From an uncultured Flavobacteriaceae bacterium (GTDB lineage: Bacteria > Bacteroidota > Bacteroidia > Flavobacteriales > Flavobacteriaceae): a DNA stretch of 64,000 nucleotides. Position numbers and translations under genes: made by a program. The notes beneath the pieces are model-generated. The model was given only the letters and a program-made list of their open reading frames with translations. It had not been told where the DNA came from and searched no databases. Below are positions 1 to 8,765 of this stretch, in pieces. Position 1 is the stretch's first letter. Each line of letters opens with the position of its first letter. The stretch is from contig CANKZQ010000001.1 of assembly GCA_947488345.1 (NCBI GenBank), forward strand, positions 62,001 to 126,000, in the 5' to 3' direction.

Positions 1-1175
1 TAAAAACTGGAGCCATTGCTATTTCAGCTCGTGACTTTTTAATTGCCTATAATGTAAATCTAAATACAACTTCTACAAGACGTGCGAATGCCATTGCTTT
101 TGATATTCGTGAGGCCGGACGGGTAAAACGTGAGGGCAATCCGATAACAGGAAAAAAAGTACTAGACGAAAATGGAGAAGCTATACGTATTCCAGGTAAG
201 TTGAAGGCAGTCAAAGGCATTGGTTGGTATATTGAAGAATACGGCATCGCTCAAATTTCATATAATTTGACAAATATTTCTATCACATCAATGCATGAAG
301 CTTTTGACGAGAGCTGTAAAGTAGCTCTAAAGCGTGGTTTACGCGTAACTGGGTCTGAGCTTGTTGGATTGGTCCCCTTAAAAGCCATGTTAGATGCTGC
401 AGATTTTTTTCTAACAAAACAGCAACGCTCTTTGGGGATCGCCGAAAGTGAAAAAGTCAAAATAGCCATCAAGTCGTTAGGACTAGATGATTTAAAACCT
501 TTTAACCCAGATGAAAAAATAATAGAGTATTTGTTAGAAACCAAAGAATCAAAACTTATCAATCTTAAGTTAGATGCTTTCGCAGATGAGACGGCGGGTG
601 AATCTCCTGCTCCAGGAGGTGGATCAATCGCCGCTTATGTTGGTACCCTCGGAGTTTCATTAGGCACTATGGTAGCAAACCTTTCGGCACATAAGGCTGG
701 ATGGGATGAGCAATGGGAATTTTATTCGAAATGGGCAGAAAAAGGACAAGCATATAAGAATAAACTCTTGTTTTTAGTTGATGAAGACACCAATGCGTTT
801 AATAAAATTATAGAAGGCTTTAGAATGCCGAAGTCGACTGAAGATGAAAAGAAAACGAGGCAACTAGCCATTGAAAATGCCACAAAATATGCCACCGAAA
901 TACCTTTTGAGGTCATGCAAACTGCTCATGACTCCATGGAGGTGATGCTTGCCATGGCAAAAGAAGGCCTTCAGAGTTCATTGTCAGACGCAGGGGTTGG
1001 CGCGCTTTGCGCCCGTACAGCCGTTATCGGAGCTTATTTCAACGTTCGTATCAATGCCAAAGACATTAAGGATCGCGCCTTTGCTGATGCAATTCTCCAA
1101 AAAGCAACCAAGGTATACGAATCAGCAATAACTCGAGAAAAAGAAATCATAGAATACATTAATACCATCATGTAA
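1..1175 (+). CDS. ftcD: Glutamate formimidoyltransferase / methenyl-THF cyclodeaminase, 3' part (5' end outside window)
   Basis: The frame is open from base 3 with no start, so the gene begins upstream of the window; about 390 residues are present. The first ~185 residues match the end of the formiminotransferase domain (segment TGAIAISARDFLIAYNVNLNT, and RVTGSELVGLVP). After a linker, the cyclodeaminase domain shows ESPAPGGGSIAAYVG and SSLSDAGVGALCARTA. The fused enzyme moves the formimino group of formiminoglutamate to tetrahydrofolate and deaminates it, linking histidine breakdown to one-carbon metabolism in the cytosol. A TTG at 201 could be mistaken for a start but lies inside the conserved domain. 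Family assignment is secure; the histidine-degradation context lies outside the window. Confidence 0.93.
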   Translation, partial: KTGAIAISARDFLIAYNVNLNTTSTRRANAIAFDIREAGRVKREGNPITGKKVLDENGEAIRIPGKLKAVKGIGWYIEEYGIAQISYNLTNISITSMHEAFDESCKVALKRGLRVTGSELVGLVPLKAMLDAADFFLTKQQRSLGIAESEKVKIAIKSLGLDDLKPFNPDEKIIEYLLETKESKLINLKLDAFADETAGESPAPGGGSIAAYVGTLGVSLGTMVANLSAHKAGWDEQWEFYSKWAEKGQAYKNKLLFLVDEDTNAFNKIIEGFRMPKSTEDEKKTRQLAIENATKYATEIPFEVMQTAHDSMEVMLAMAKEGLQSSLSDAGVGALCARTAVIGAYFNVRINAKDIKDRAFADAILQKATKVYESAITREKEIIEYINTIM

Positions 1176-1188
1176 ACGATCTTGAGCA

Positions 1189-1220
1189 TTTGGATAATTT
1201 CTAGAGGTTTTATATATTTG
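1189..1220 (+). promoter_or_regulatory. Bacteroidota-type promoter of the MarR-GNAT operon
   Basis: TTTG at 1189-1192 and TATATTTG at 1213-1220 are separated by 20 bp. This matches the Bacteroidota consensus (-33 TTTG, -7 TAnnTTTG). The MarR start codon follows 33 bp after the -7 box. Confidence 0.65.
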
Positions 1221-1253
1221 CATAAGCACTTATATAAATATTTATATTAAATA

Positions 1254-1742
1254 ATGACACAAGATTCTCTTTCACACTTCGAAGAACTGGCATTGGGTTC
1301 ACGATTAAAAAGACTCAGTGATAGTCTAATGAAGGAAGTAGCAAAAGTGTATACTAGTTTAGCTATTGATTTTGATCCTTATCACATGCCAATTTTCAAG
1401 CTAATAAGTGAACAAAAAGAACTCACCATTGGGGAAATTAGTAATTTATTGAAGGTAACTCAACCTGCTGTAACGCAATACATCAAGGCCTTAGAGCGAA
1501 AACAATTAATTCTATGTAGCATTGGCAAAATTGACAAACGAAAGAAAAAAATAAGCCTATCGCCTTTAGGGGAAAAAATGTTGCAAAAACTCAATCCGAT
1601 TTGGAAAGTAATAGATGCAGAACTCAAAATACTAACCCATAATTCGGTAAACAAATCATTATTAGAACATATCACTTTCATTGAGAAGGAAACAGCACAG
1701 GTATCTCTAAGCAGTACAATAGTATCGAAAATAAACAGATGA
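1254..1742 (+). CDS. MarR family transcriptional regulator
   Basis: A 162-residue winged-helix protein. The recognition region reads LTIGEISNLLKVTQPAVTQYIKALERKQLI (about residues 63-92), followed by a wing with the basic stretch DKRKKKISLSPLG, which is typical of MarR. MarR proteins bind DNA as dimers and usually repress their own operon until a small ligand binds. The stop codon overlaps the start of the downstream GNAT gene, so the two are probably translationally coupled. No clear palindromic operator is visible in the short upstream region. The ligand is unknown. Confidence 0.88.
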   Translation: MTQDSLSHFEELALGSRLKRLSDSLMKEVAKVYTSLAIDFDPYHMPIFKLISEQKELTIGEISNLLKVTQPAVTQYIKALERKQLILCSIGKIDKRKKKISLSPLGEKMLQKLNPIWKVIDAELKILTHNSVNKSLLEHITFIEKETAQVSLSSTIVSKINR

Positions 1743-2203
1743 AAAATACAATTACAATCGTTTCGTATCAGGACGAATACAGTCAGGCCTTTCATGATCT
1801 CAATATAGAATGGTTAGAAACTTATTTTTATGTTGAAGATCACGACAAAGAAGTATTAGAAAATGCCAAATCGTACATCATTGATAACGGAGGGCATATA
1901 TTTTTCGCCCTCTACAAAGGGCAAATAGCGGGCACTGTTGCCCTCATGAATGAACCTGAGGGATATGAACTCAGTAAAATGGCCGTGTCGCCTAACTTTC
2001 GAGGGTTAAAAATTGGACAGCAGTTAATCCAGCATTGTATTGATTTTGCAAAAAACAATGACTGGAGTGAGCTCCTACTCTATTCAAATACCATTTTAGA
2101 AAATGCCATCTACATTTATAAAAAATATGGGTTCAAAGAAGTACCATTAGAAAAAGATACTCCTTATGCTCGTAGCAATATAAAAATGATGTTGAAGCTT
2201 TAA
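1739..2203 (+). CDS. GNAT family N-acetyltransferase
   Basis: A 154-residue single-domain acetyltransferase. The acetyl-CoA binding segment is visible as ELSKMAVSPNFRGLKIGQQL (about residues 79-98), corresponding to motif A (R/Q-x-x-G-x-G/A), and YKKYGFKEV near the C terminus is the usual last strand and helix. It overlaps the MarR gene by 4 bp (ATGA), suggesting one operon and possibly a ligand-responsive modification role. The substrate cannot be told from sequence. It ends in a convergent overlap with aroQ: the two stop codons share bases. Confidence 0.88.
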   Translation: MKNTITIVSYQDEYSQAFHDLNIEWLETYFYVEDHDKEVLENAKSYIIDNGGHIFFALYKGQIAGTVALMNEPEGYELSKMAVSPNFRGLKIGQQLIQHCIDFAKNNDWSELLLYSNTILENAIYIYKKYGFKEVPLEKDTPYARSNIKMMLKL

Positions 2204-2622
2204 GCGTCTATTAATGAATCGATGGCCAGTTCATAACCTTTCAACCCCATGCCAATAATTATCCCACTTGCATTCGGAGACACATAAGAATGATGTCTAA
2301 ATTCTTCACGCGCATATACGTTTGAAATATGCACTTCGATAACAGGAGTTTCAATCGCTTTAACAGCGTCACCAATACCTACAGAAGTATGGGTATATGC
2401 GGCAGCATTTAAGATAATTCCGTCACCCTTAAACCCGACTTCATGCAGTTTATCAATGAGCTCACCTTCGATATTCGACTGAAAATAAGTTAATTCAAGA
2501 TTTTGGTATTTCGCTGTGAGTTTTTGAAAATAATCTTCGAAAGTCATACCACCATATATCTCGGGTTCTCGCTTCCCTAACAAATTCAAATTTGGTCCAT
2601 TTATAATTGTAATTTGCTTCAT
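2200..2622 (-). CDS. aroQ: 3-dehydroquinate dehydratase, type II
   Basis: A 140-residue protein of the usual size for type II dehydroquinases, which dehydrate 3-dehydroquinate in the shikimate pathway as cytosolic dodecamers. Signature segments are all present: NGPNLNLLGKREPEIYG with the catalytic tyrosine, QSNIEGELID, LNAAAYTHTS, EVHISN with the catalytic histidine, and the arginine of YAREEFRHHS. In many flavobacteria aroQ lies directly divergent from xerD; here four outer-membrane protein genes lie between them (established habit recalled, not checked). Confidence 0.96.
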   Translation of the reverse strand: MKQITIINGPNLNLLGKREPEIYGGMTFEDYFQKLTAKYQNLELTYFQSNIEGELIDKLHEVGFKGDGIILNAAAYTHTSVGIGDAVKAIETPVIEVHISNVYAREEFRHHSYVSPNASGIIIGMGLKGYELAIDSLIDA

Positions 2623-2722
2623 ATTTTCTTCTAATTAATATCGAATATCCTTCCGTAAAGAAGAATAAAAATATATATATTCGCCCAATTAATTCTTAAA
2701 TCAATCATTAAAATTTTAATTT

Positions 2723-3196
2723 ATGAAAAAAACATGCTTACTTCTAATTGCAATCTTTACTTTTTCTTTCATTTCGGCGCAAGAACAGGCGGTAAAAGCC
2801 AACCCAATAGGTCTCGCCTTTGGAGTCGCGAATGCTGGCTATGAATTTACTATTAAAGATGCTCAAACACTTACCGTTTCTGGATTATACTATAATGTTT
2901 CTGACATTTCTGGTTTTGGTATTGGAGCTGAATATAGATTTTATTTTTCTAGTAAAGAAGCGTTAAGAGGCTGGCATGCGGGCCCAACTGCAGGTTATTT
3001 TTCACTCTCTGATGATTTCGATAACTCTGCAGGTTTTTTTAATGTCGGTGGTGAAATCGGTCACCAATGGATTTTAAAAGAGCATTTTCTTATAGATACC
3101 TTTGCGAGTGTCGCTTTTCTTGCCGGAAGTTCCGATAATTTTAATGTGAACTCAGCAGCAATTGGAATAGGTGTTTCACTCGGGTATGCTTGGTAA
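2723..3196 (+). CDS. Small outer-membrane beta-barrel protein
   Basis: A 157-residue protein with a cleavable signal peptide (MKKTCLLLIAIFTFSFISAQ, ending SAQ at about residue 20). The mature part alternates polar and aromatic residues with many glycines and ends in an aromatic residue (SLGYAW), as expected of an outer-membrane barrel of about eight strands. No enzymatic motif is visible. It is the only one of the four neighbouring barrel genes on the plus strand, and it converges on the next one across a shared terminator. Function unknown; it could be a structural porin-like protein. Confidence 0.75.
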   Translation: MKKTCLLLIAIFTFSFISAQEQAVKANPIGLAFGVANAGYEFTIKDAQTLTVSGLYYNVSDISGFGIGAEYRFYFSSKEALRGWHAGPTAGYFSLSDDFDNSAGFFNVGGEIGHQWILKEHFLIDTFASVAFLAGSSDNFNVNSAAIGIGVSLGYAW

Positions 3197-3220
3197 TAAG
3201 TATTGAGCAATACAAAACAA

Positions 3221-3248
3221 AAAAAAGCGGCAAATATGCCGCTTTTTT
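3221..3248. terminator. Bidirectional intrinsic terminator
   Basis: Hairpin with AAAAAAGCGGCA on the left arm, a short AT loop, then TGCCGCTTTTTT. The A and T tracts on either side let it act on both strands, serving the converging barrel genes at 2723-3196 and 3267-3755. Confidence 0.88.
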
Positions 3249-3266
3249 ATTGTTCTATTTTTTATT

Positions 3267-3755
3267 TTATAAATCAAACATTGCTCCAACACCAAAGTTA
3301 CCGAAGGTACCTCCATCAACACTGATTCCAGAGTAAAATGCCTGCAACATGATTTTTTCGCTCACATTAAATCCGAAAACCGGTCGATAATGAAAACCTC
3401 CATCGTTTCCGTCAGGGCTAATACCAATAGCATACCCTAAATCTAAACCAACTTTGATCTTATCAGAAGCACTATAACGAGCCGCAGCCCCAATAGGTAG
3501 GAAAAACGCGTCATCTACGTCAAAGCCTAATATTGATTCACCGAAGAAATTCACAAAAGAAACAGAAGGACCAACTTCGAATTCATCTGAAACTTCAAAT
3601 AAATAATTTGCTTCAACACCCAATGCGAATGTATACAATTCACTCACATCTCCTGTAGGTATTCCTAAATTTACTCCTAAATTAAAATTTCCCTGAGCAT
3701 TGATACTTGTGATGCCAAACATAACAACGACAACTAATACACATAATTTTTTCAT
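3267..3755 (-). CDS. Outer-membrane beta-barrel protein
   Basis: A 162-residue protein with signal peptide MKKLCVLVVVVMFGITSINAQ (cleavage after NAQ, about residue 21). The rest shows short amphipathic strands with glycine turns and ends FGVGAMFDL, consistent with an eight-stranded barrel. It lies first from the right of the shared terminator and in the same direction as the barrel genes at 3920 and 4626, though it is more distant from those two in sequence. Function unknown. Confidence 0.72.
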   Translation of the reverse strand: MKKLCVLVVVVMFGITSINAQGNFNLGVNLGIPTGDVSELYTFALGVEANYLFEVSDEFEVGPSVSFVNFFGESILGFDVDDAFFLPIGAAARYSASDKIKVGLDLGYAIGISPDGNDGGFHYRPVFGFNVSEKIMLQAFYSGISVDGGTFGNFGVGAMFDL

Positions 3756-3873
3756 AATTTTTTAGATTTTAAGTTTAATATTGTAAAGAAACGAAAAAAA
3801 AATAACTTTCTCTAGTTACTAACAATATGTGAACAGCTCATATTAACAATTGTTAATAATGAACGTTAATGTT

Positions 3874-3900
3874 AAAAAGCGACAAAAAGCCGCTTTTTTA
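3874..3900 (-). terminator. Intrinsic terminator of the 3920-4432 barrel gene
   Basis: Arms AAAAAGCG (3874-3881) and CGCTTTTT (3891-3898) close a nine-base loop. It lies just past the stop codon of the minus-strand gene, and read on that strand it ends in a run of T. Confidence 0.72.
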
Positions 3901-3919
3901 TACATTCATTTATTGCTGT

Positions 3920-4432
3920 TTAGAATTTGTAACCTATCCCGACACTTAAATAATTGAATTTAGAAGATAAATCAGCATCTCCAGTATAGCTGTTATTTAA
4001 TTGAAAGGCATATCTAGCCGAGACCAATATATCCTCCGTGATGTCATAACCAGCTCCCAAACCTAATCCAACAGCAAAAGCAGAAAAATCGTCAACTGTA
4101 GTATCTAATATATAATTTAACTGCAAACCACCTTGAACATTTACTTTATCTGCCACATAATATTTTGCCATCACAGGAAGCTGTAGAATATCCAATCCGT
4201 CTATACTTCCGTATAACAATTCAGGTTGAATCTTTAATTCATCAGAAATCCCAATTTCAGCAAATACTCCGGCATAAAATCCAAATTCGGAAACACTAAC
4301 TGACCCTTGACCTAAATCCACTTTGTTCGAAAGGTTAAGATAACCGGCAGTTGCACCAAAACGAGTTTCTTGAGCATTCATAGCTGAAATACTAAATACT
4401 GCAACTAACATACATAAACATACTTTTTTCAT
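3920..4432 (-). CDS. Outer-membrane beta-barrel protein (OMP_b-brl type)
   Basis: A 170-residue protein with signal peptide MKKVCLCMLVAVFSISAMNAQ. The mature domain carries the porin-family pattern ELKIQPELLYG, LPVMAKYYVADKVNVQGG and a C-terminal aromatic residue (SVGIGYKF). These features match the small flavobacterial porin-family barrels. Segments such as IQPELLYG and VMAKYYV recur in the neighbour at 4626-5216 as IQSELFYA and IVAKYYV, so the two look like tandem paralogues. Function unknown. Confidence 0.78.
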   Translation of the reverse strand: MKKVCLCMLVAVFSISAMNAQETRFGATAGYLNLSNKVDLGQGSVSVSEFGFYAGVFAEIGISDELKIQPELLYGSIDGLDILQLPVMAKYYVADKVNVQGGLQLNYILDTTVDDFSAFAVGLGLGAGYDITEDILVSARYAFQLNNSYTGDADLSSKFNYLSVGIGYKF

Positions 4433-4625
4433 AATTGTTGATTTTAATTAAAATTTTAAGTTAAATAGTTCAATCAACATTTGTTCAAAAGAATACAATA
4501 ATCAAAAGCAGAAGGCAATTTGAAAACTAAGAATCCTTGCAACCAAACGTTGAATTCTCCTCTTAATTACAATATGCATGCCACAATTAATTGATATTGT
4601 TTTTATGTTATACTAAAACACTTTT

Positions 4626-5216
4626 CTAAAATTTATAAATCAAACCAACTTGTAAGGTATTGGTTCTTAAACTAGGTTTTATATTTGATAATGCTTCTGA
4701 AATTTCATTTTCTAACCGATTACGAAGTCCGAATGCATACCTGGTTTGTATTATTATTCTGCTGCCCAAATCGTATCCCAAACCAACCACAGCACTATAC
4801 CCAAAAGAATCAAAAAAATCGTCGACGAAATCAGACAAACCTAAAACTAAGTCGAATTGAGGTCCGGCATGAACGCTAAAAGATTTCCCTACATAGTATT
4901 TAGCAACAATCGGAAATCCGATAATACTTTCTTCACCCGCGCCTGCATAAAACAATTCAGATTGAATATTCAAGTCTTTCATCACATGTATATCACCCAT
5001 TACTCCTAAAAAAAAGCCTCCACCGTCCAAAACATCAAGAGCATCCTCATTTTGTCCTAATAAATTCAACACTGGCTCTAGATCAACTCCAGAGGTTTTA
5101 ATTTCTGCATTTCCGTAAAATACGCCTCCAATAACACCAAATTCAATCTTGTTTTGAGCTTTAATTTCAACAAAACAGCAAATTAGGAAGGCCACAACCA
5201 TGTAACTTTTTTTCAT
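4626..5216 (-). CDS. Outer-membrane beta-barrel protein (paralogue of 3920-4432)
   Basis: A 196-residue protein with signal peptide MKKSYMVVAFLICCFVEIKAQ. The barrel pattern LNIQSELFYAGAG, FPIVAKYYVGKSFSVHAGPQ and a C-terminal LIYKF places it with the small porin-family proteins, close to its neighbour at 3920-4432 but with a longer acidic loop (about residues 45-62). It is divergent from xerD, with start codons about 50 bp apart, so the promoters share a very short region. Function unknown. Confidence 0.76.
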   Translation of the reverse strand: MKKSYMVVAFLICCFVEIKAQNKIEFGVIGGVFYGNAEIKTSGVDLEPVLNLLGQNEDALDVLDGGGFFLGVMGDIHVMKDLNIQSELFYAGAGEESIIGFPIVAKYYVGKSFSVHAGPQFDLVLGLSDFVDDFFDSFGYSAVVGLGYDLGSRIIIQTRYAFGLRNRLENEISEALSNIKPSLRTNTLQVGLIYKF

Positions 5217-5268
5217 AAATTTCTTTTATATGTTCTATCTTGCAAGGTATGAAAAACAGTTTGTAGTA

Positions 5269-6165
5269 ATGACTTGGAAAGATGCCATACGTGATTATAC
5301 GTTATACTTAAAAATTGAACGGGGACTTTCGAAGAATTCTATTGAAAATTATGCACGAGATGTGTCAAAACTCGTGAACTATTTACAATCAAGTAAGATT
5401 GCAGAAAGTCCGATCACTATTTCTGAAAGTACTGTTCAACAATTCATTTATGAGCTCGCAAAAAATGTGAACGCCAGATCTCAATCTCGCGCAATTTCGG
5501 GTTTAAGAAGCTTTTTCGATTATTTGATTTTTGAAGACTATCGCAAGGATAATCCGACGGTACTCCTTGAAACGCCTAAAATTGGGAGGAAGCTTCCAGA
5601 CACACTTTCTCAAGTTGAAATAGATCAAATTATAACTCAGGTCGATCTAAGTCATCCGCAAGGACAACGTAATAAAACAATTTTAGAAACTCTATATAGT
5701 TGTGGGCTCAGAGTTACCGAACTTGTTACCCTACAATTATCAGATCTCTTTTTCGAAGAGGGTTTTATACGCGTTATTGGCAAAGGAGATAAACAACGAT
5801 TTGTTCCGATAAACCTAGAAACTCAAAAATTGATTCTAATTTATTTAAATCAAGTTAGAAATCATATGCAACCGCAAAAAGGATTTGAAGACACGATTTT
5901 TTTAAATAGAAGAGGAAAGCAATTAACGCGTACTATGGTCTTTTTAATTATTAAGGAGTTAACAGAAAAAGCTGGCATTAAAAAGAAAGTTAGTCCGCAT
6001 ACATTTAGGCATTCATTTGCCACACATCTCTTAGAAAATGGTGCCGATCTAAGGTCTATACAGCAGATGTTAGGACATGAGAGCATTACCACTACCGAAA
6101 TATACATGCACTTAGATAAAACCTTCTTGAAAGAAGTTGTAGAAAAATTTCACCCTAGAAAATAA
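5269..6165 (+). CDS. xerD: Site-specific tyrosine recombinase XerD
   Basis: A 298-residue tyrosine recombinase, the expected length for XerD, which with XerC or alone resolves chromosome dimers at dif. The N-terminal SAM-like domain (DAIRDYTLYLKIERGLSKNS) is followed by the catalytic domain with R in CGLRVTEL, K in GKGDKQRFVP, the HTFRHSFATH box, H in LGHESITTTEIYMH and the nucleophilic tyrosine in that same segment. An upstream in-frame ATG at 5230 would add 13 residues; the start MTWKDAIRDY at 5269 is chosen because it aligns with typical XerD N termini. A terminator follows directly. Confidence 0.93.
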   Translation: MTWKDAIRDYTLYLKIERGLSKNSIENYARDVSKLVNYLQSSKIAESPITISESTVQQFIYELAKNVNARSQSRAISGLRSFFDYLIFEDYRKDNPTVLLETPKIGRKLPDTLSQVEIDQIITQVDLSHPQGQRNKTILETLYSCGLRVTELVTLQLSDLFFEEGFIRVIGKGDKQRFVPINLETQKLILIYLNQVRNHMQPQKGFEDTIFLNRRGKQLTRTMVFLIIKELTEKAGIKKKVSPHTFRHSFATHLLENGADLRSIQQMLGHESITTTEIYMHLDKTFLKEVVEKFHPRK

Positions 6166-6167
6166 AA

Positions 6168-6190
6168 AACCTTCCCAAATTGAGAAGGTT
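6168..6190. terminator. Bidirectional terminator between xerD and rny
   Basis: Arms AACCTTC (6168-6174) and GAAGGTT (6184-6190) with a nine-base loop, preceded by an A run and followed by a T-rich stretch. The genes converge here. Confidence 0.8.
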
Positions 6191-6213
6191 CTTAGTATTA
6201 TTTTATAATCAAT

Positions 6214-7782
6214 TTACTTCGCAATATTGACGGCTCTCGTCTCTCTAATTACCGTCACTCTCACTTGACCTGGATAGGTCATATCATTTTGTATTTTTTG
6301 AGATATGTTAAATGACAATTCAGATGCCTTCACATCATCTACCTTCTCGCTCTCTACAATCACACGTAACTCTCTACCCGCTTGAATCGCATAAGCTTTT
6401 TGAACACCACTAAATCCAAAAGCCACATTTTCTAAATCTTTTAAGCGTTGAATATATGAATCTAATACTTGTCGTCTTGCGCCAGGTCTTGCACCGGATA
6501 TAGCATCACAAACCTGAACGATTGGAGCAATCAATGATTTCATTTCTATTTCATCATGGTGTGCGCCAATAGCATTACAAACATCAGGCTTTTCACCGTG
6601 CTTTTGAGCCCATTCCATTCCTAATAACGCGTGCGGTAATTCGCTCTCTGTCTCTGGTACTTTACCAATATCATGTAAAAGACCGGCTCTTTTAGCCACT
6701 TTAGGATTGATTCCTAATTCTGCTGCCATTACAGCACATAAATTAGCCACTTCACGCGAGTGTTGTAATAGGTTTTGGCCATATGAAGAACGATACTTCA
6801 TTCTTCCAACTACTTTTATTAACTCAGGATGTAATCCATGAATCCCTAAATCTATCACCGTACGTTTACCAACCTCTATAATTTCTTGATTTATTTCCTT
6901 ACGAGTTTTAGCAACAATTTCCTCAATACGGGCTGGATGTATTCTACCATCAGTTACCAATTTATGCATTGATAGTCGTGCAATTTCTCTTCTTACCGGA
7001 TCAAAACAAGATAAAATAATTGCTTCTGGAGTATCATCAACAATAATTTCTACTCCGGTGGCGGATTCTAAGGCTCTAATATTTCGCCCTTCTCTTCCAA
7101 TAATTCTTCCCTTTACATCGTCTGATTCTAAATTGAATACAGACACACAATTTTCGACTGTTTGTTCAACACCAATACGTTGAATCGTACTCAATACCAC
7201 CTTCTTTGCTTCTTGTTGAGCGGTAAGCTTTGCCTCCTCTAGTGTTTCTTGAATATATGCCATCGCATCGGTCTTCGCGACTTCTCTTAACGATTCTACC
7301 AATTCTTTCTTTGCATCTTCTGCTGAAAGCCCAGAGATTACCTCTAACTGCTCCACTTGTTTTTTATGAAGCCTTTCCGTTTCTGTTTTTTTCTTTTCAA
7401 GAAACTCAATACGATAATTATAATCGTCTTCTTTACTTTGAAGTGATTTGTTAAGTTTGCTGGTTTTATCAAGTTCTTGAGAAACCTTTGATTCTTTTTC
7501 TCGAATACGTTTCTCTGTTTCTGACACTTTTTTATCTCGAGCTAAAATTACTTTTTCGTGTTCTGATTTTAGTTCAATAAATTTTTCCTTGGCTTGTAGT
7601 ATTTTGTCTTTTTTAAGTGATTCTGCTTCCAATTTCCCCTCTTTAAGAATATTAGAAACTTGCTTTTTTGCATTTTTAAGCATCATTGATGCCTTATTTT
7701 TTTCTAACATTTTGGCGATGACGAAACCTATCGTTATTCCTGCGACTACTCCAATTATAATCGGCATTATCAATTCTTCCAT
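6214..7782 (-). CDS. rny: Ribonuclease Y
   Basis: A 522-residue endoribonuclease of the usual length, which starts mRNA decay and is anchored in the inner membrane. Domain order is clear: one N-terminal membrane helix (about residues 6-23), a long charged coiled coil (about 30-190), a KH RNA-binding domain ([15 protein letters not shown], about 225-240), and an HD domain with the metal-binding LLHDIGKV (about residue 370) and H in IGAHHDE. It follows the zapA operon on the same strand across a 226 bp gap holding a candidate structured RNA. Confidence 0.97.
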   Translation of the reverse strand: MEELIMPIIIGVVAGITIGFVIAKMLEKNKASMMLKNAKKQVSNILKEGKLEAESLKKDKILQAKEKFIELKSEHEKVILARDKKVSETEKRIREKESKVSQELDKTSKLNKSLQSKEDDYNYRIEFLEKKKTETERLHKKQVEQLEVISGLSAEDAKKELVESLREVAKTDAMAYIQETLEEAKLTAQQEAKKVVLSTIQRIGVEQTVENCVSVFNLESDDVKGRIIGREGRNIRALESATGVEIIVDDTPEAIILSCFDPVRREIARLSMHKLVTDGRIHPARIEEIVAKTRKEINQEIIEVGKRTVIDLGIHGLHPELIKVVGRMKYRSSYGQNLLQHSREVANLCAVMAAELGINPKVAKRAGLLHDIGKVPETESELPHALLGMEWAQKHGEKPDVCNAIGAHHDEIEMKSLIAPIVQVCDAISGARPGARRQVLDSYIQRLKDLENVAFGFSGVQKAYAIQAGRELRVIVESEKVDDVKASELSFNISQKIQNDMTYPGQVRVTVIRETRAVNIAK

Positions 7783-7800
7783 TATTTTGATTTTTGTGTA

Positions 7801-7955
7801 AAAAAAAACCTACACTAGTTTGGGGTTTTTTAAACTCCTTGATGACAAGTTTAGGGCTAACTGGTCGATCAATAATCCGATATGATACTAAAATAAATCA
7901 GTACCTGCGGCACGCTTTAACAACCAAACTCACCCTTTCTAAATAAATAGTGTTG
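7801..7955 (-). ncRNA. Candidate structured RNA between zapA and rny (possibly 6S RNA)
   Basis: The 226 bp gap between zapA and rny has no open frame of note but strong complementarity. On the minus strand ACACTA (7953-7948) can pair with TAGTGT (7817-7812), and GTTTGG (7929-7924) with CCAAAC (7823-7818), folding the ends together; internal hairpins include GTGCC/GGTAC and AAACT/AGTTT. The molecule would end in an eight-T run at 7808-7801. A 6S RNA beside zapA is established in proteobacteria, and I recall the rny-zapA gap as its place in flavobacteria. The closing stem carries a large one-sided bulge, so the 6S call is tentative; an rny leader with an attenuator (AAAAAACC/GGTTTTTT) is the alternative. 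Confidence 0.5.
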
Positions 7956-8008
7956 AGTTTAATAAACAAATAACTAATGTAGGCAGTAATTGTTTTATTT
8001 TAAAGAAC

Positions 8009-8302
8009 TTATTGCAGATGTGTATCTAAAAGACCATTCATCTCTATTAATTTGTGCTCAATTTTCTCAGCATCTTGCCCGTTATACACGGTTTTCACTT
8101 CTTGCAATGATGCGAATTGCAGGGCACACATAGCAAGAACATCTTGCTTATCTCTTACTTCATAATTCTCTTCAAACCTTTTGATTAGGTCATTTATTTT
8201 TTTAACAGCTTTTCTTACCCCTTCTTCTTCACCTTCACTGTTAATTGTTAGCGGATAAACTCGATCACCTATGGTAACTTTTATTTTAAGTTTCTCGTTC
8301 AT
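8009..8302 (-). CDS. zapA: Cell division protein ZapA
   Basis: A 97-residue protein of typical ZapA length. The N-terminal strand pattern LKIKVTIGDRVYPLTINSEGEEEGVRKAVKKIND and the helix with AMCALQFASLQE match the family, which binds FtsZ in the cytoplasm and bundles its filaments at the division ring. It lies 7 bp downstream of a coiled-coil gene on the same strand, so the two are probably co-transcribed, and upstream of rny, a conserved flavobacterial neighbourhood. Confidence 0.9.
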   Translation of the reverse strand: MNEKLKIKVTIGDRVYPLTINSEGEEEGVRKAVKKINDLIKRFEENYEVRDKQDVLAMCALQFASLQEVKTVYNGQDAEKIEHKLIEMNGLLDTHLQ

Positions 8303-8309
8303 ATAGAGT

Positions 8310-8597
8310 TTACGCTCCTAATTGCGCTATGCATTTATCGATTTCACGTATTAACGCATTTATTTTTAACTTCGTTGTATGCTTATCTTCTTTGCTGCCT
8401 ACTATTGCATTTGCAACTTTTAATGATTCGTATTCTTGCTGTAAATTAGACTTTGATTCTTTCGCCTGCGAAAGCTCTTCAACTAACATATTACTTTTTT
8501 CTAATAATTGCTTATTCTCAGTTTGCAATAATTCATATTTAGAAAGCAACTTATGTAGTTTACTTTGCAGAGAATCAACTATTTCTATAACATTACT
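8310..8597 (-). CDS. Small coiled-coil protein upstream of zapA (possible ZapB-like partner)
   Basis: A 95-residue protein beginning MSNVIEIVDSLQSKLHKLL; a longer frame starts at 8630, but its first 11 residues are hydrophobic and overlap the promoter, so the internal ATG is preferred. Residues 5-75 form heptad-rich coiled coil (LQSKLHKLLSKYELLQTENK), followed by a lysine-rich tail. By position and form it may be a division-ring coiled coil working with ZapA in the manner of ZapB; that is inference, as no specific motif shows it. It could instead be a general scaffold protein. Confidence 0.72.
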   Translation of the reverse strand, partial: SNVIEIVDSLQSKLHKLLSKYELLQTENKQLLEKSNMLVEELSQAKESKSNLQQEYESLKVANAIVGSKEDKHTTKLKINALIREIDKCIAQLGA

Positions 8598-8637
8598 CAT
8601 CAATACAAAGATTATAAACCTTTTGAACAAATTTAGT

Positions 8638-8669
8638 ATTACTTGCGCAATTAAACAACTGTTTTACTG
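8638..8669 (-). promoter_or_regulatory. Promoter of the coiled-coil/zapA operon
   Basis: On the minus strand a TAAATTTG -7 box (8645-8638) lies 20 bp after GTTG (8669-8666). The start codon at 8597 follows about 40 bp downstream. The -33 element has TTG rather than the full TTTG. Confidence 0.5.
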
Positions 8670-8765
8670 ATTTATGTTAGTAACCGTGTTCAATCTACTG
8701 ATTCATAAAGGCTTAATTTTTAATTTTTAATTCTTATTTCTTATCATTATTTTAGCAGAACAATT

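Noticed and set aside
201-203. TTG at 201 as the start of the first gene
   Set aside because: The frame is open upstream to the window edge and the upstream codons match the formiminotransferase domain.
251-562. 103-codon frame on the minus strand opposite ftcD
   Set aside because: Fully inside the conserved formiminotransferase-cyclodeaminase frame, with no recognisable domain; a shadow frame.
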